DNA of 64,000 nucleotides from Lachnospiraceae bacterium (GCA_014804365.1 JAAUZX010000002.1:1-64000); one strand, 5' to 3'; shown: positions 26,366 through 34,612, numbered from the stretch's first letter. The notes: generated from the letters alone by a model not told the origin. Translations and numbers: made by a program.

Positions 26366-27199
26366 ATGATACGAAGTGTATTCGGTGAATCTGTGCAGGG
26401 CGCATCCCATATCAGAAACGGCAGAGAATGTCAGGACAGCCTGAAAAAGCTGGAAAAGGATGGTGACACGGTCATATTGGCGGTGGCTGACGGACACGGA
26501 AGCGATTCCTGCCCGTACAGTAAGACCGGTTCCTATGTGGCAGTGAATGTTTTTTGCAAAATTCTGGGCGACTATTTGGATACTTACGACGGACAGCCGG
26601 CGCTGCTTTTGACATTCCTGAAACGGGAAGGCGATACGAAGGTGGCGCAGGCGATCGATGCCGAATGGAAGCGCAGAATATTGAAGATTCACGCTAACTG
26701 CAAGCGGGAAGCACTTTCGGATGCGGAAGGGAATAAAGACAAAGAAGCAATCTATAAGATGTACGGGAGCACACTTCTCGGGCTCGTCATTACGAAAGAA
26801 TTTCTTTTTGCTTTCCAGCTTGGTGACGGAGATATTGTAAAAGTGTCGGAGACGGGCGTACAGAATATTATTGAGGCGGATAAGATTCTGGGAACGGAAA
26901 CGCATTCGCTCAGCAAGGCAGAGTCTTGGAAGAAAGCTATCACTTTTACAAAAAAACAGGAAGAGAATGAGCGACATCCCGTTATGTATATGCTTTCCTC
27001 GGATGGATTGGCAAACAGCTTCAAAAATGACGATGAATTTAAAAAGACTTGCAACGACTACTATACATTGCTTAACGAGCATGGGGCAAAGGAGGTATCT
27101 GATCACCTGAAAACATGGCTTAGCGAAACAAGCGAATTAGGGTGCGGTGATGATATTACGGCTCTTTTTGCCTATTACGATGATCGGAATTGTGAGTGA
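26366..27199 (+). CDS. PP2C-type protein phosphatase
   Basis: This 277-residue metal-dependent serine/threonine phosphatase is expected to reverse the action of the nearby kinase. Its motifs are CQDS near residue 24, AVADGHGSDS (near 45) with the metal-binding DGHG, GSTLLGLVI...FQLGDGDI (near 137-155), MLSSDGLANSF (near 210) and GCGDDITALFAYYD at the end. The metal-binding Asp residues are all present, so activity is likely. ATG 26366 follows GAAAGGA by eight bases; the ORF-track TTG at 26345 is upstream of that site. It begins 14 bp behind the vWA gene. Confidence 0.88.
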   Translation: MIRSVFGESVQGASHIRNGRECQDSLKKLEKDGDTVILAVADGHGSDSCPYSKTGSYVAVNVFCKILGDYLDTYDGQPALLLTFLKREGDTKVAQAIDAEWKRRILKIHANCKREALSDAEGNKDKEAIYKMYGSTLLGLVITKEFLFAFQLGDGDIVKVSETGVQNIIEADKILGTETHSLSKAESWKKAITFTKKQEENERHPVMYMLSSDGLANSFKNDDEFKKTCNDYYTLLNEHGAKEVSDHLKTWLSETSELGCGDDITALFAYYDDRNCE

Positions 27200-27236
27200 T
27201 TACTGCCGGTGTCGAACTTTGAAAGGGAGGATTGTC

Positions 27237-27596
27237 TTGGTTGAAAAAATGGAAGCCCGGATCGCACTGTGTAAGTGTAAAGAGGGCGGAAGAACATATG
27301 GTGTGCGCTTTGAGAAGATGGACGACAGCTGGAAATATACATGGGCTTTTCCGGTAAAAGAAGCATCCGCGAAGCGGGAAAACTATGATAAGACGAAAAT
27401 TGTGGGGAATCTTGTGCCGGATAATGGATATCCGGGATGTCCTTATTGCAAAACAATGGATTTTGTTGTCTGCAACTGCGGCAAATTGAGCTGTCATAAT
27501 GAAGGTGTTACCAAGTTTACATGTAACTGGTGCGGGCTGACAGGTACGCTTGGCAGATATGACGGGTCCGGTTTCGGATCAGGCAGCGATATATAG
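27237..27596 (+). CDS. Small zinc-ribbon protein resembling the TerY-C metal-binding domain
   Basis: This 119-residue protein carries about eight candidate metal ligands: CKC near the N terminus, then CPYC, CNCGKLSCH and CNWC over residues 65-105. That spacing resembles the two-metal TerY-C ribbon usually fused to TerY-type vWA proteins; here it stands alone. The Gly/Ser-rich tail (GSGFGSGSDI) is probably disordered. The preferred start is TTG 27237, six bases after AAGGGAGG; ATG 27249 is 18 bases away. The ORF-track start at 27147 lies inside the phosphatase gene. The start codon and the family match are both inferences from pattern. Confidence 0.7.
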   Translation: MVEKMEARIALCKCKEGGRTYGVRFEKMDDSWKYTWAFPVKEASAKRENYDKTKIVGNLVPDNGYPGCPYCKTMDFVVCNCGKLSCHNEGVTKFTCNWCGLTGTLGRYDGSGFGSGSDI

Positions 27597-27608
27597 GAGG
27601 ATAAATGT

Positions 27609-28634
27609 ATGGAGACAGTCAGACTTGGAAAAACAGGGATCGTAACGAACAAAAATGCCTTTGGTGCGCTGCCGATTCAGAGAATTTCAGATGAGGCTGC
27701 GGTGCAGCTTCTCAAGAAAGCGTATGAGAATGGTATTACCTTCTTTGACACGGCAAGGTGGTATACGGACAGCGAGCATAAGGTTGGTCTTGCCTTCGAT
27801 GGGATGCGCGAGAAGGTATTTATCGCTACCAAGACCGGAGCGCAGAATGCGGAGGGCTTTTGGCAGGATTTAGAGACCAGCCTATCTAATCTTAAAACAG
27901 ACTATATTGACTTATACCAGTTCCATAATCCGGCGTTCTGTCCGAAACCGGGAGACGAAAGCGGTTTGTATGATGCGGCGCTTAAGGCGAAAGAACAGGG
28001 GAAGATACGGCATATCGGTATCACGAACCATCGTCTGACAGTTGCCCATGAGGCGATTGATAGCGGATTGTATGAGACACTGCAGTTCCCTTTCTGCTAT
28101 CTGGCGACAGAGAAGGATATCGAACTGGTTGATAAATGTAAAAAGGCAGACATGGGATTTATCGCCATGAAGGCATTATCAGGCGGACTGATCAACAATT
28201 CCGCGGCGGCATACGCTTACCTGGCACAGTATGATAATGTGCTTCCTATATGGGGTGTACAGAGAGAAGCCGAGTTGGATGAATTCTTGTCTTACATTGA
28301 GAATCCTCCCACGATGACGGAAGAACTGGCAGAGGTGATCCGGCATGACAGAGAGGAACTTTTAGGGGACTTCTGCAGAGGATGCGGCTACTGCATGCCA
28401 TGTCCGGCAGGAATCGAGATCAATAACTGTGCGAGAATGTCGCTTCTTTTGAGGCGTGCTCCCTATGCAGGATATTTAGGCGAAGAGTGGCAGGAAAACA
28501 TGATGAAGATCGAGAAGTGTATTCACTGTAATCAATGTAAGGGCAAGTGTCCTTACGGCTTAGATACGCCGACTCTGTTACAGAAGAATCTGGAGGATTA
28601 TAAGAAAGTTCTGGCGGGAGAAGTGCAGGTGTAA
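27609..28634 (+). CDS. Aldo/keto reductase fused to a C-terminal ferredoxin domain
   Basis: This 341-residue enzyme has an aldo/keto reductase barrel with the catalytic tetrad positions visible: Asp and Tyr in FFDTARWYTDSE (near residue 45), Lys in IATKTG (near 76) and His in YQFHN (near 106). From residue 255 a dicluster-like ferredoxin region follows, with CRGCGYCMPCPAGI and CIHCNQCKGKCPYG. Such fusions are common in Clostridia and are mostly uncharacterised. GGAGG eight bases upstream overlaps the stop codon of the zinc-ribbon gene, so it is probably the last member of the same transcript. Whether its activity belongs functionally to the phospho-signalling module is unknown. Confidence 0.85.
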   Translation: METVRLGKTGIVTNKNAFGALPIQRISDEAAVQLLKKAYENGITFFDTARWYTDSEHKVGLAFDGMREKVFIATKTGAQNAEGFWQDLETSLSNLKTDYIDLYQFHNPAFCPKPGDESGLYDAALKAKEQGKIRHIGITNHRLTVAHEAIDSGLYETLQFPFCYLATEKDIELVDKCKKADMGFIAMKALSGGLINNSAAAYAYLAQYDNVLPIWGVQREAELDEFLSYIENPPTMTEELAEVIRHDREELLGDFCRGCGYCMPCPAGIEINNCARMSLLLRRAPYAGYLGEEWQENMMKIEKCIHCNQCKGKCPYGLDTPTLLQKNLEDYKKVLAGEVQV

Positions 28635-28636
28635 AA

Positions 28637-28657
28637 AAATCGAGCAAGCTCGGAAAA
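28637..28657 (-). terminator. Short terminator of the apbE gene (minus strand)
   Basis: On the minus strand, CGAGC-TT-GCTCG is followed by a run of T residues. The stem is only five base pairs. There is no T tract on the plus side. Confidence 0.5.
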
Positions 28658-28671
28658 AACAGAGGAAATTA

Positions 28672-29694
28672 TTACTGTGGAAAACCGCTTGATGGGTGAA
28701 GTGCACCGTCTATAGTGATAAAGAGCGCTTCCGTATTATCCAGGGATTCAATCAGTTTCATGCCTTCATCAAGACCGAGAAAATAGCAGGTGGTAGACAG
28801 GGCATCCGCTTCTGTGGAGGTGGGTGCCAGAATGGTCACACCTGCTATATTGTTATCCGCAGGATAGCCGGTTTGCGTATCTAAGAGATGATGATACAAA
28901 ATATCATCCTCATAGAAATAACGTTCATAGATACCGGAGGAAACAACGGAGGAATCGGTCACATCGATAGCAGTAATGGTTTCTCCCCCGGCGGCAAAGG
29001 GTTTCTGTATACCGATGCGATAGGGCTGCCCATCCGGTTTATTGCCGATGGTGATCAGATTGCCGCCCAGACTGATACATGCGCTTTCTACTCCCTGTGA
29101 GAGCAGATAGTCTTTCAGACGGTCGGCGATATATCCCTTGGCGATGAAACCAAGATCAATGGCGGCATGAGAGTCTGTGAGAGTCACCACATTACCTTCA
29201 AGCCTCACGGCATGATAATCAATATGTTCCAGTGCCTCCCGAATGGCGGTTTCCTCCGGAATATGGGAGTTACCTTCGGAACCGAAATCCCACAATTCGC
29301 TTAAGGGCAGAACGGTGAGATCCACTCTGCCGTCAGTTAATTCTGAATAAGAAAGGGCAGCTTGAAGCAGACTGACAGTGTCATCAGAGACCGTGACAGA
29401 ATTACCGCCGCTGTGATTGATGCTCCAAATATCGGAATCCTCCAGTGTGGCGCTGAACATGTGCTCATATTCCCCGATCAAAGAAAAACATGCCTCAATA
29501 TTTTGTATACAAGAATCATAGGAGGTGCGGCTTCCAGTATCGTAGTAGAGCGTGATCGTGACCACGGTATCAAGGTAGAATCCGGTCTTAGAGACAGGCT
29601 CAGATGTACGTGCACAGCCGGATAGCAGGATAACGGATAATAAAGCAAATATTTTGATCCATACAAAAAGAGATCGATTCAGTTTTGAATTCAT
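28672..29694 (-). CDS. apbE: ApbE family FAD:protein FMN transferase (lipoprotein)
   Basis: This 340-residue lipoprotein attaches FMN to threonine in S/T-GAT motifs of target proteins such as RnfD and RnfG, both encoded in this window. The N terminus is a lipoprotein signal (IKIFALLSVILLSGC, Cys near residue 27). The ApbE domain shows FYLDTVVTITLY, DLGFIAKGYIADRL near 195, a GGNL segment and the C-terminal DTQTGYPADN and ILAPTSTEADALST segments that bind FAD and metal. Start 29694 was chosen over 29721 because AGGAGGG lies 11 bases upstream and the predicted transcript begins near 29715, after the longer start. It is divergent from the GH25 gene. Confidence 0.92.
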   Translation of the reverse strand: MNSKLNRSLFVWIKIFALLSVILLSGCARTSEPVSKTGFYLDTVVTITLYYDTGSRTSYDSCIQNIEACFSLIGEYEHMFSATLEDSDIWSINHSGGNSVTVSDDTVSLLQAALSYSELTDGRVDLTVLPLSELWDFGSEGNSHIPEETAIREALEHIDYHAVRLEGNVVTLTDSHAAIDLGFIAKGYIADRLKDYLLSQGVESACISLGGNLITIGNKPDGQPYRIGIQKPFAAGGETITAIDVTDSSVVSSGIYERYFYEDDILYHHLLDTQTGYPADNNIAGVTILAPTSTEADALSTTCYFLGLDEGMKLIESLDNTEALFITIDGALHPSSGFPQ

Positions 29695-29721
29695 GTTTCT
29701 GTGCTCCCTCCTATGCTTCAT

Positions 29722-29750
29722 AGTATATCCGCAACCGGAACATTTTTCAA
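29722..29750 (-). promoter_or_regulatory. apbE promoter
   Basis: On the minus strand TTGAAA and TATACT are separated by exactly 17 bases. The -35 hexamer overlaps the palindrome at 29748-29762. Confidence 0.7.
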
Positions 29751-29762
29751 TTTGTCAAATTG
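29748..29762. promoter_or_regulatory. Perfect palindrome shared by divergent apbE and GH25 promoters
   Basis: CAATTTG-T-CAAATTG overlaps the -35 hexamers of both divergent promoters. This is where a repressor could control both genes at once. The binding protein is unknown. Confidence 0.55.
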
Positions 29763-29780
29763 CCCATAACATGATAACAT
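29752..29780 (+). promoter_or_regulatory. Promoter candidate of the GH25 gene
   Basis: TTGTCA and TAACAT are 17 bases apart, and a TG one base before the -10 forms an extended -10 element. Confidence 0.55.
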
Positions 29781-29883
29781 AAATAAAGTATATAAGGGTT
29801 AGTGCGGCAACAGTCTGCACAAAATAGATAATGATAACGATATACGGACATCAAGCGTGTCCTGCATAGGAAGGGATAAAAAT

Positions 29884-31056
29884 ATGAGATTACCTGGTGA
29901 GGAAGAATCCGGCGGTTCCGGACCATCCGTATTCTATATGGCAATCGGTGTGACCGCATTCGTGTTGATCTTATTGGTTTCGCTGTTTAAGGTCAACGAT
30001 AAGAAGAGAAGCGGAAGCGATTATATCAAAGAAATACAGCAGCGTCAGGAGGAAGCCGCGGCACAAGAAACTGCAACAGAGGAAGCTGCACAGACAGAGG
30101 CGGCGGGCCATAAGCTGAGGGCGGAGGATCTTGACTTCTGGGATATGTATCCGGTAGACGAAGAAGAGACAGGGTCGGATAAAGCGACAGAACCGAGTAA
30201 GCCGGCGAAATCCACTTTTGCAGATAAAGCGGAGAAAGAACGGCAGGAACAGCAGCAGAAGGAACAGGAGGTGCCAATCGATCCTTCCACGGACGGGAAG
30301 CACACCTTAGTCACAACACCGGACGGTAAAGATGAGTGGGTGCTGATCAGTCCGTATCTGACAAAGAACACTTATGATTTTACAAAGATAGAAGAGAAGG
30401 CCGGATTGAAACGCTATATGGAGAACGGAAGGAAGCTCTCCTATGTGGGCGTGGATATCTCCAAACAGACCGGAAGCGTTAATTTTGCGGGACTCAAAGC
30501 GGCAGGTGTCGATTATGTGATGATCCGTCTGGGCGGACGAGGATACAGCACCGGACAGATCACTCTGGACGAGAACTTTAAGGCAAATATAGAGGGCGCT
30601 ATTGCGGCAGGACTGGATATCGGCGTTTACTTTTATTCTCAGGCGATTAATCAGGATGAAGCAATACAGGAAGCAAATTTCGTGGTTCAAAATCTGGATC
30701 CCTACAAAGGAAATGTCAAATATCCTGTAGTGTTTGACATGGAGTTTGTGAGCAATGATGAGGCGAGAATAGACGGGTTGAGCAGAGAAGACCGCACTTC
30801 TGTGGCTATATCTTTTCTGGAAGGCGTGAAAGCGGCAGGCTATGTGCCGATGTTCTACGGAGATAAGGAATGGCTGATCAAGGAAATCGACCTTGCGAAA
30901 CTGCAGGACTATGACGTGTGGCTTGCGCAGGAAGAAGACATACCGGACTATCCGTATCAGTATGCGATGTGGCAGTACTCTACGAAAGGTGTGGTCAACG
31001 GTATAACGGGAGACGCGAACCTTAACATCTGTTTTATCGGTTATTCGCAACGGTAG
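29884..31056 (+). CDS. Membrane-anchored GH25 muramidase (lysozyme)
   Basis: This 390-residue protein is predicted to cleave the beta-1,4 MurNAc-GlcNAc bond of peptidoglycan. Residues about 16-37 form a single membrane helix (VFYMAIGVTAFVLILLVSLF) near the N terminus. A charged Glu/Gln/Ala/Lys-rich stalk follows to about residue 150. The GH25 barrel occupies residues about 185-390, with YVGVDISKQTGSVNF, VDYVMIRLGGRGY, DIGVYFYSQA and the catalytic strand YPVVFDMEF, and MWQYSTKGVVNGI near the end. ATG 29884 has AGGAAGGG eight to nine bases upstream. Its 3' end overlaps the convergent AP2/HNH-like gene by 16 bases. A role in growth or division is likely but not shown. Confidence 0.88.
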   Translation: MRLPGEEESGGSGPSVFYMAIGVTAFVLILLVSLFKVNDKKRSGSDYIKEIQQRQEEAAAQETATEEAAQTEAAGHKLRAEDLDFWDMYPVDEEETGSDKATEPSKPAKSTFADKAEKERQEQQQKEQEVPIDPSTDGKHTLVTTPDGKDEWVLISPYLTKNTYDFTKIEEKAGLKRYMENGRKLSYVGVDISKQTGSVNFAGLKAAGVDYVMIRLGGRGYSTGQITLDENFKANIEGAIAAGLDIGVYFYSQAINQDEAIQEANFVVQNLDPYKGNVKYPVVFDMEFVSNDEARIDGLSREDRTSVAISFLEGVKAAGYVPMFYGDKEWLIKEIDLAKLQDYDVWLAQEEDIPDYPYQYAMWQYSTKGVVNGITGDANLNICFIGYSQR

Positions 31057-31838
31057 TGTCTGACCCCCGCGGATATCTTAATAGAAGCATATAAGTCGGC
31101 GTAGGCGGCAGGCGACATCCCTTCCATATAATTGGGGGTGTAGGCCTTGTCCACGCCGGCTTTTTTGAGTAGGTCAGCTGCTTTGTTATAGGCGATCGCC
31201 GCTTCTGTCTCAGAGTCGTAGGTGCCTACGGTTATATTACCCTTTACGTGTATTTTTACCTGATACCGGGTCTTACCGTCAATAGATATGGCGTTTACGC
31301 CGTTATACCGGTTGATGATCTCCACGTTTTCATAGCGCATATCCTGGTTGTTTCCGTTAAGGAAACGGTAATCTCTGCCCTCCACGGCATAATTCTTAAT
31401 ACCGTAACGGCTCATGATATTGACCTGCATGCCGTAATCCGCCACGAAATAGTGGCCGCCCCTGCGGGAAATACGGCGGGTAGAGTAGTAGAATAAATCT
31501 TCCAGATCAAATATAAAAAATTCCGAGAGTGAGAAATAGTAATAGAAAAATTTGGGACGAATATAGATCGGGGTAACAAAATAAATGCCGTTGTCACGAT
31601 AATTAAGCAGACTAACCCATTTCGGAAAAGAAAGAAGGGAGTCCGGCTGATAGTGACTGAGGGTGATGGAAGTGTCATTTAGCAGAGAACCGGCGAGTAC
31701 ATATGCCTGATGTGCGTCTGCGGCGCAGTCATAGCTTCCCAGACTGAGATGCTTATTGCGATAAGTTAATGAGGCGCGATAGTAGACGGTCTGGTCCTTG
31801 CGTTTAGCCGTATATACGCCGGGTAACTGCTTTTCCAT
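31041..31838 (-). CDS. AP2-like / degenerate HNH DNA-binding protein
   Basis: This 265-residue protein has an AP2-type beta-sheet DNA-binding domain at each end. The first is GVYTAKRKDQTVYYRASLTYRNKHLSLGSYDCAADAHQAY; the second is GVNAISIDGKTRYQVKIHVKGNITVGTYDSETEAAIAYNKAADLL. The middle resembles an HNH homing-endonuclease domain (GGHYFVADYG, then DYRFLNGNNQDMRYENVEIIN). The His expected before the NGN segment is replaced by Arg, so nuclease activity looks lost. AAGGAGG lies seven bases before the chosen start; the ORF-track start is 33 codons too long. It may be a domesticated homing endonuclease acting as a DNA-binding factor; this is inference. Confidence 0.7.
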   Translation of the reverse strand: MEKQLPGVYTAKRKDQTVYYRASLTYRNKHLSLGSYDCAADAHQAYVLAGSLLNDTSITLSHYQPDSLLSFPKWVSLLNYRDNGIYFVTPIYIRPKFFYYYFSLSEFFIFDLEDLFYYSTRRISRRGGHYFVADYGMQVNIMSRYGIKNYAVEGRDYRFLNGNNQDMRYENVEIINRYNGVNAISIDGKTRYQVKIHVKGNITVGTYDSETEAAIAYNKAADLLKKAGVDKAYTPNYMEGMSPAAYADLYASIKISAGVRHYRCE

Positions 31839-31858
31839 ACGATTCCTCCTTTTTAATG

Positions 31859-31886
31859 ATTGTACCATTTTTGAGAAAAAAAACAA
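31859..31886 (-). promoter_or_regulatory. Promoter candidate of the AP2/HNH-like gene
   Basis: On the minus strand TTGTTT and TACAAT are 16 bases apart. The predicted leader is only about 14 bases and consists mainly of the ribosome site. Confidence 0.5.
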
Positions 31887-31994
31887 ATTCAGAAATATTT
31901 TTCCTTTTTCCTGTATAGAATATAAACATGGAATCAAATTGGTAACGCGCCACAGGGCGGTTGTCGGAATACCTTATCGGAAATCGGAGGAAAA

Positions 31995-32615
31995 ATGTAC
32001 AGGAAATATATCACAGGGTTTATGCTGGCAGGCATGGCGTTATTATCTTCCTGCGTGTGTGCCAGAGAACTCAAGATTAACCGGATTGCGGCCAAGCCTG
32101 CTTTTCGAATAGAATATCTGAATGAGAGCATGGCGGAGGATAAGCGCAGTTTTATGGAAATGATCTCCAACGTGTCATCCGGACAGCGGGTTGTGGATTA
32201 TGAAGTATTGGAACAGACTGTGAAGTATCAATTGTCGGACAAGGATCAGGAAGCTCTTATGCGGATCGTGGAAGCGGAGGCAGGCGGAGAGGATCAGGAC
32301 GGCAAACTTCTGGTGGCCAATGTTGTTCTGAACAGGGTCAACAATGAGAATTTTCCGGATACGGTGTGGGATGTAGTGATGCAGAGAGAACAGGGAGTAG
32401 CACAGTTTTCACCCACGGTTGACGGCAGATACCAGAGCGTTAAGGTAAGCACGGACACAAAGAAAGCTGTGGAGCGTGCTTTGTATGGTGAGGATATCTC
32501 GCAGGGAGCGCTGTACTTCTGCGCAAGAGAGAAGGCGGATTCCGAGAAACTACAGTGGTTTGACAGGAAACTGACAAGGTTGTTTACCTACGGAAGCCAT
32601 GAATTTTTCCAGTAA
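31995..32615 (+). CDS. SleB/CwlJ-type cell-wall hydrolase
   Basis: This 206-residue exported protein belongs to the Hydrolase_2 family that includes the spore-cortex lytic enzymes SleB and CwlJ. Residues 1-24 are a hydrophobic signal; LLSSC could be a lipobox, so it may be a lipoprotein. The catalytic domain begins near residue 90 with IVEAEAGGEDQDGKLLVANVVLNRV, where the first Glu of EAEAGGE is the expected catalytic residue, and continues with QREQGVAQFSPTVDGR and GALYFCAREKADS. GGAGG is four bases from the ATG. SleB-like proteins also occur in vegetative cells, so a germination role is not established. Confidence 0.85.
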   Translation: MYRKYITGFMLAGMALLSSCVCARELKINRIAAKPAFRIEYLNESMAEDKRSFMEMISNVSSGQRVVDYEVLEQTVKYQLSDKDQEALMRIVEAEAGGEDQDGKLLVANVVLNRVNNENFPDTVWDVVMQREQGVAQFSPTVDGRYQSVKVSTDTKKAVERALYGEDISQGALYFCAREKADSEKLQWFDRKLTRLFTYGSHEFFQ

Positions 32616-32627
32616 CAATTTGAAACG

Positions 32628-32656
32628 TTGCGCAGTGAGAGATTGTATGATACAAT
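32628..32656 (+). promoter_or_regulatory. thrC promoter
   Basis: TTGCGC and TACAAT are 17 bases apart, with an extended TG one base before the -10. The predicted transcript starts near 32663. Confidence 0.65.
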
Positions 32657-32687
32657 GGGTCAGAATAAAATGTTACTGTTCAGAAGG

Positions 32688-32710
32688 CACCATGCATATG
32701 CTGCATGGTG
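32688..32710 (+). promoter_or_regulatory. Leader hairpin upstream of thrC
   Basis: CACCATGCA pairs perfectly with TGCATGGTG around a five-base loop. No T tract follows, so it is not a standard terminator, and no T-box sequence is present. Function is unknown. Confidence 0.45.
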
Positions 32711-32742
32711 TCGGAGATTGATGAAAGGCATGGTCGGATAAA

Positions 32743-34236
32743 ATGGAAGTATTATACAGTAGTACGAGAAACGCTGATAACAAAGTTACGGCTTCGCAGG
32801 CGATCTTGAAAGGGTTATCGGAGGATGGCGGTTTATTTGTGCCGGATCATATTCCGGAGCTTGAGTGTCCCGTACATGAGTTGGCCGGGAAATCTTATCA
32901 GGATATTGCTTATGAAGTGATGAAGCTTTTCTTGACGGACTTTACGGAAGATGAGTTGAAGGGTTGTATCAGCCGCGCATATGATTCCAAGTTTGATACG
33001 GATGTGATTGCACCGATTACACAGGCGGAGGGTACATATTATCTGGAGCTGTTCCATGGTGCCACGATTGCTTTTAAGGACATGGCGTTATCGATCCTGC
33101 CGCATTTGATGATCACCGCTGCCAGGAAGAATCATGTAGAGAACGAAATTGTCATTCTGACAGCGACGTCGGGTGATACCGGCAAGGCGGCACTGGCGGG
33201 TTTCGCCGGTGTAGAAGGGACGAAGATCATCGTATTTTATCCTAAGAATGGTGTGAGCCCCATTCAGGAGAAGCAGATGGTGACCCAGAAGGAAGATAAT
33301 ACTTTCGTGGTGGGGGTTCACGGCAATTTTGATGATACACAGACAGGCGTGAAGACGCTCTTTAATGACCGGGCACTGGAACAGGAGATGGCGGCGGCCG
33401 GAATGCAGTTTTCTTCAGCCAATTCCATCAATATCGGACGGCTTGTACCGCAGGTAGTCTATTATGTATATGTTTATGCGAAATTGCTGGAGGAAGGTAA
33501 GATCGCGGACGGTGAGAAGATCAACGTGGTGGTGCCTACCGGTAACTTCGGCAATATTCTGGCGGCGTTTTATGCCAAGAATATGGGGATACCGATCGGC
33601 AAGCTGATCTGTGCTTCCAATGAGAATAAAGTATTGTATGATTTCTTCGTGACAGGTAAATATGACCGTAACAGAGAGTTCGTATTAACCAGTTCACCTT
33701 CGATGGATATTCTGATCTCCAGTAATCTGGAGCGTTTGATTTATCGAATCGCCGGGAATGATACGGCTAAGAATGCAGAGCTTATGGCGGCGCTTACTAA
33801 GACAGGATGTTATGAGATTTCCGAGCAGATGAGAGAGCAGCTTGCAGATTTCTACGGCGGTTATGCCGATGAGGAAGAGACCGCAGGAAGGATACGGGAG
33901 ATGTATGAGAATACCGGTTATGTGTTGGATCCCCATACGGCAGTGGCAAGTGCGGTGTATCAGAAATATGTGACGGACACAAAAGATGAGACAAAGACGG
34001 TGATTGTCGCCACGGCGAGCCCGTTTAAGTTTACAAGAAATGTTATGAACGCGATTGACGGTAAATATGATGCGATGTCCGATTTTGAACTGGCGGACGA
34101 GCTTAGTAAGATTGGTAATATAGATGTGCCGCGTGCGATCGAAGAGATCAGAACCGCACCGGTGATTCATGACAACGTGTGTGACAAGACAGAAATGAAA
34201 GCGGCTGTAAAGCGTTTTCTGGGAATTGTCTCATAG
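32743..34236 (+). CDS. thrC: Threonine synthase
   Basis: This 497-residue PLP enzyme converts O-phosphohomoserine to threonine. The N-terminal signature YSSTRNADNKVTASQAILKGLSEDGGLFVP marks the longer class of threonine synthase. The PLP lysine is in HGATIAFKDMALSIL near residue 113, followed by TSGDTGKAALAGF and VPTGNFGNILAAFYAK for phosphate binding. GAAAGG lies about 14 bases before the start, a long spacing. A receiver-domain gene begins two bases after the stop. Confidence 0.95.
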   Translation: MEVLYSSTRNADNKVTASQAILKGLSEDGGLFVPDHIPELECPVHELAGKSYQDIAYEVMKLFLTDFTEDELKGCISRAYDSKFDTDVIAPITQAEGTYYLELFHGATIAFKDMALSILPHLMITAARKNHVENEIVILTATSGDTGKAALAGFAGVEGTKIIVFYPKNGVSPIQEKQMVTQKEDNTFVVGVHGNFDDTQTGVKTLFNDRALEQEMAAAGMQFSSANSINIGRLVPQVVYYVYVYAKLLEEGKIADGEKINVVVPTGNFGNILAAFYAKNMGIPIGKLICASNENKVLYDFFVTGKYDRNREFVLTSSPSMDILISSNLERLIYRIAGNDTAKNAELMAALTKTGCYEISEQMREQLADFYGGYADEEETAGRIREMYENTGYVLDPHTAVASAVYQKYVTDTKDETKTVIVATASPFKFTRNVMNAIDGKYDAMSDFELADELSKIGNIDVPRAIEEIRTAPVIHDNVCDKTEMKAAVKRFLGIVS

Positions 34237-34238
34237 CG

Positions 34239-34607
34239 ATGAAGCATATATTATTAGTTGACGATGTGTCCACCAATTTAAAATGTGAAGAGTTGATTTT
34301 AAGAAATCAATATCAAGTAACTATGGTGAAGTCCGGCAGAGAAGCTTTGGAATGTCTGCAAACAGTGATGCCGGATCTTGTGCTGTTAGATATCCGTATG
34401 CATGAGATGGATGGATACGAGGTATTGAAGCATATGAAAGAAGATCCCAAAACGGCTGCAGTTCCGGTGATTCTCCTAACGGCAGATACCGAACAGGAGA
34501 GCGAGGAGCGTGGAATCGCGCTTGGAGCGATAGATTTCATCAGAAAACCTATTGAGCCGCAGTTGCTCTTGGAGCGAATTGAAGCGGTCTGGGAAACGGA
34601 GGAATAA
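34239..34607 (+). CDS. Stand-alone response-regulator receiver protein
   Basis: This 122-residue CheY-like protein consists only of a receiver domain. The acidic pocket VDD is at residues 7-9, the phospho-acceptor Asp in LVLLDIRMHEMDG near 52, Thr in LLTAD near 81 and Lys in FIRKPIEP near 104. It lacks an output domain. It starts two bases after the thrC stop with no clear ribosome site, so translation is probably coupled to thrC, an unusual partner. The cognate kinase is not in the window. Confidence 0.88.
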   Translation: MKHILLVDDVSTNLKCEELILRNQYQVTMVKSGREALECLQTVMPDLVLLDIRMHEMDGYEVLKHMKEDPKTAAVPVILLTADTEQESEERGIALGAIDFIRKPIEPQLLLERIEAVWETEE

Positions 34608-34612
34608 ACGCG

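Noticed and set aside
32657-32742. T-box riboswitch for thrC
   Set aside because: No GGGTGGTACCGCG-type antiterminator sequence and no terminator.
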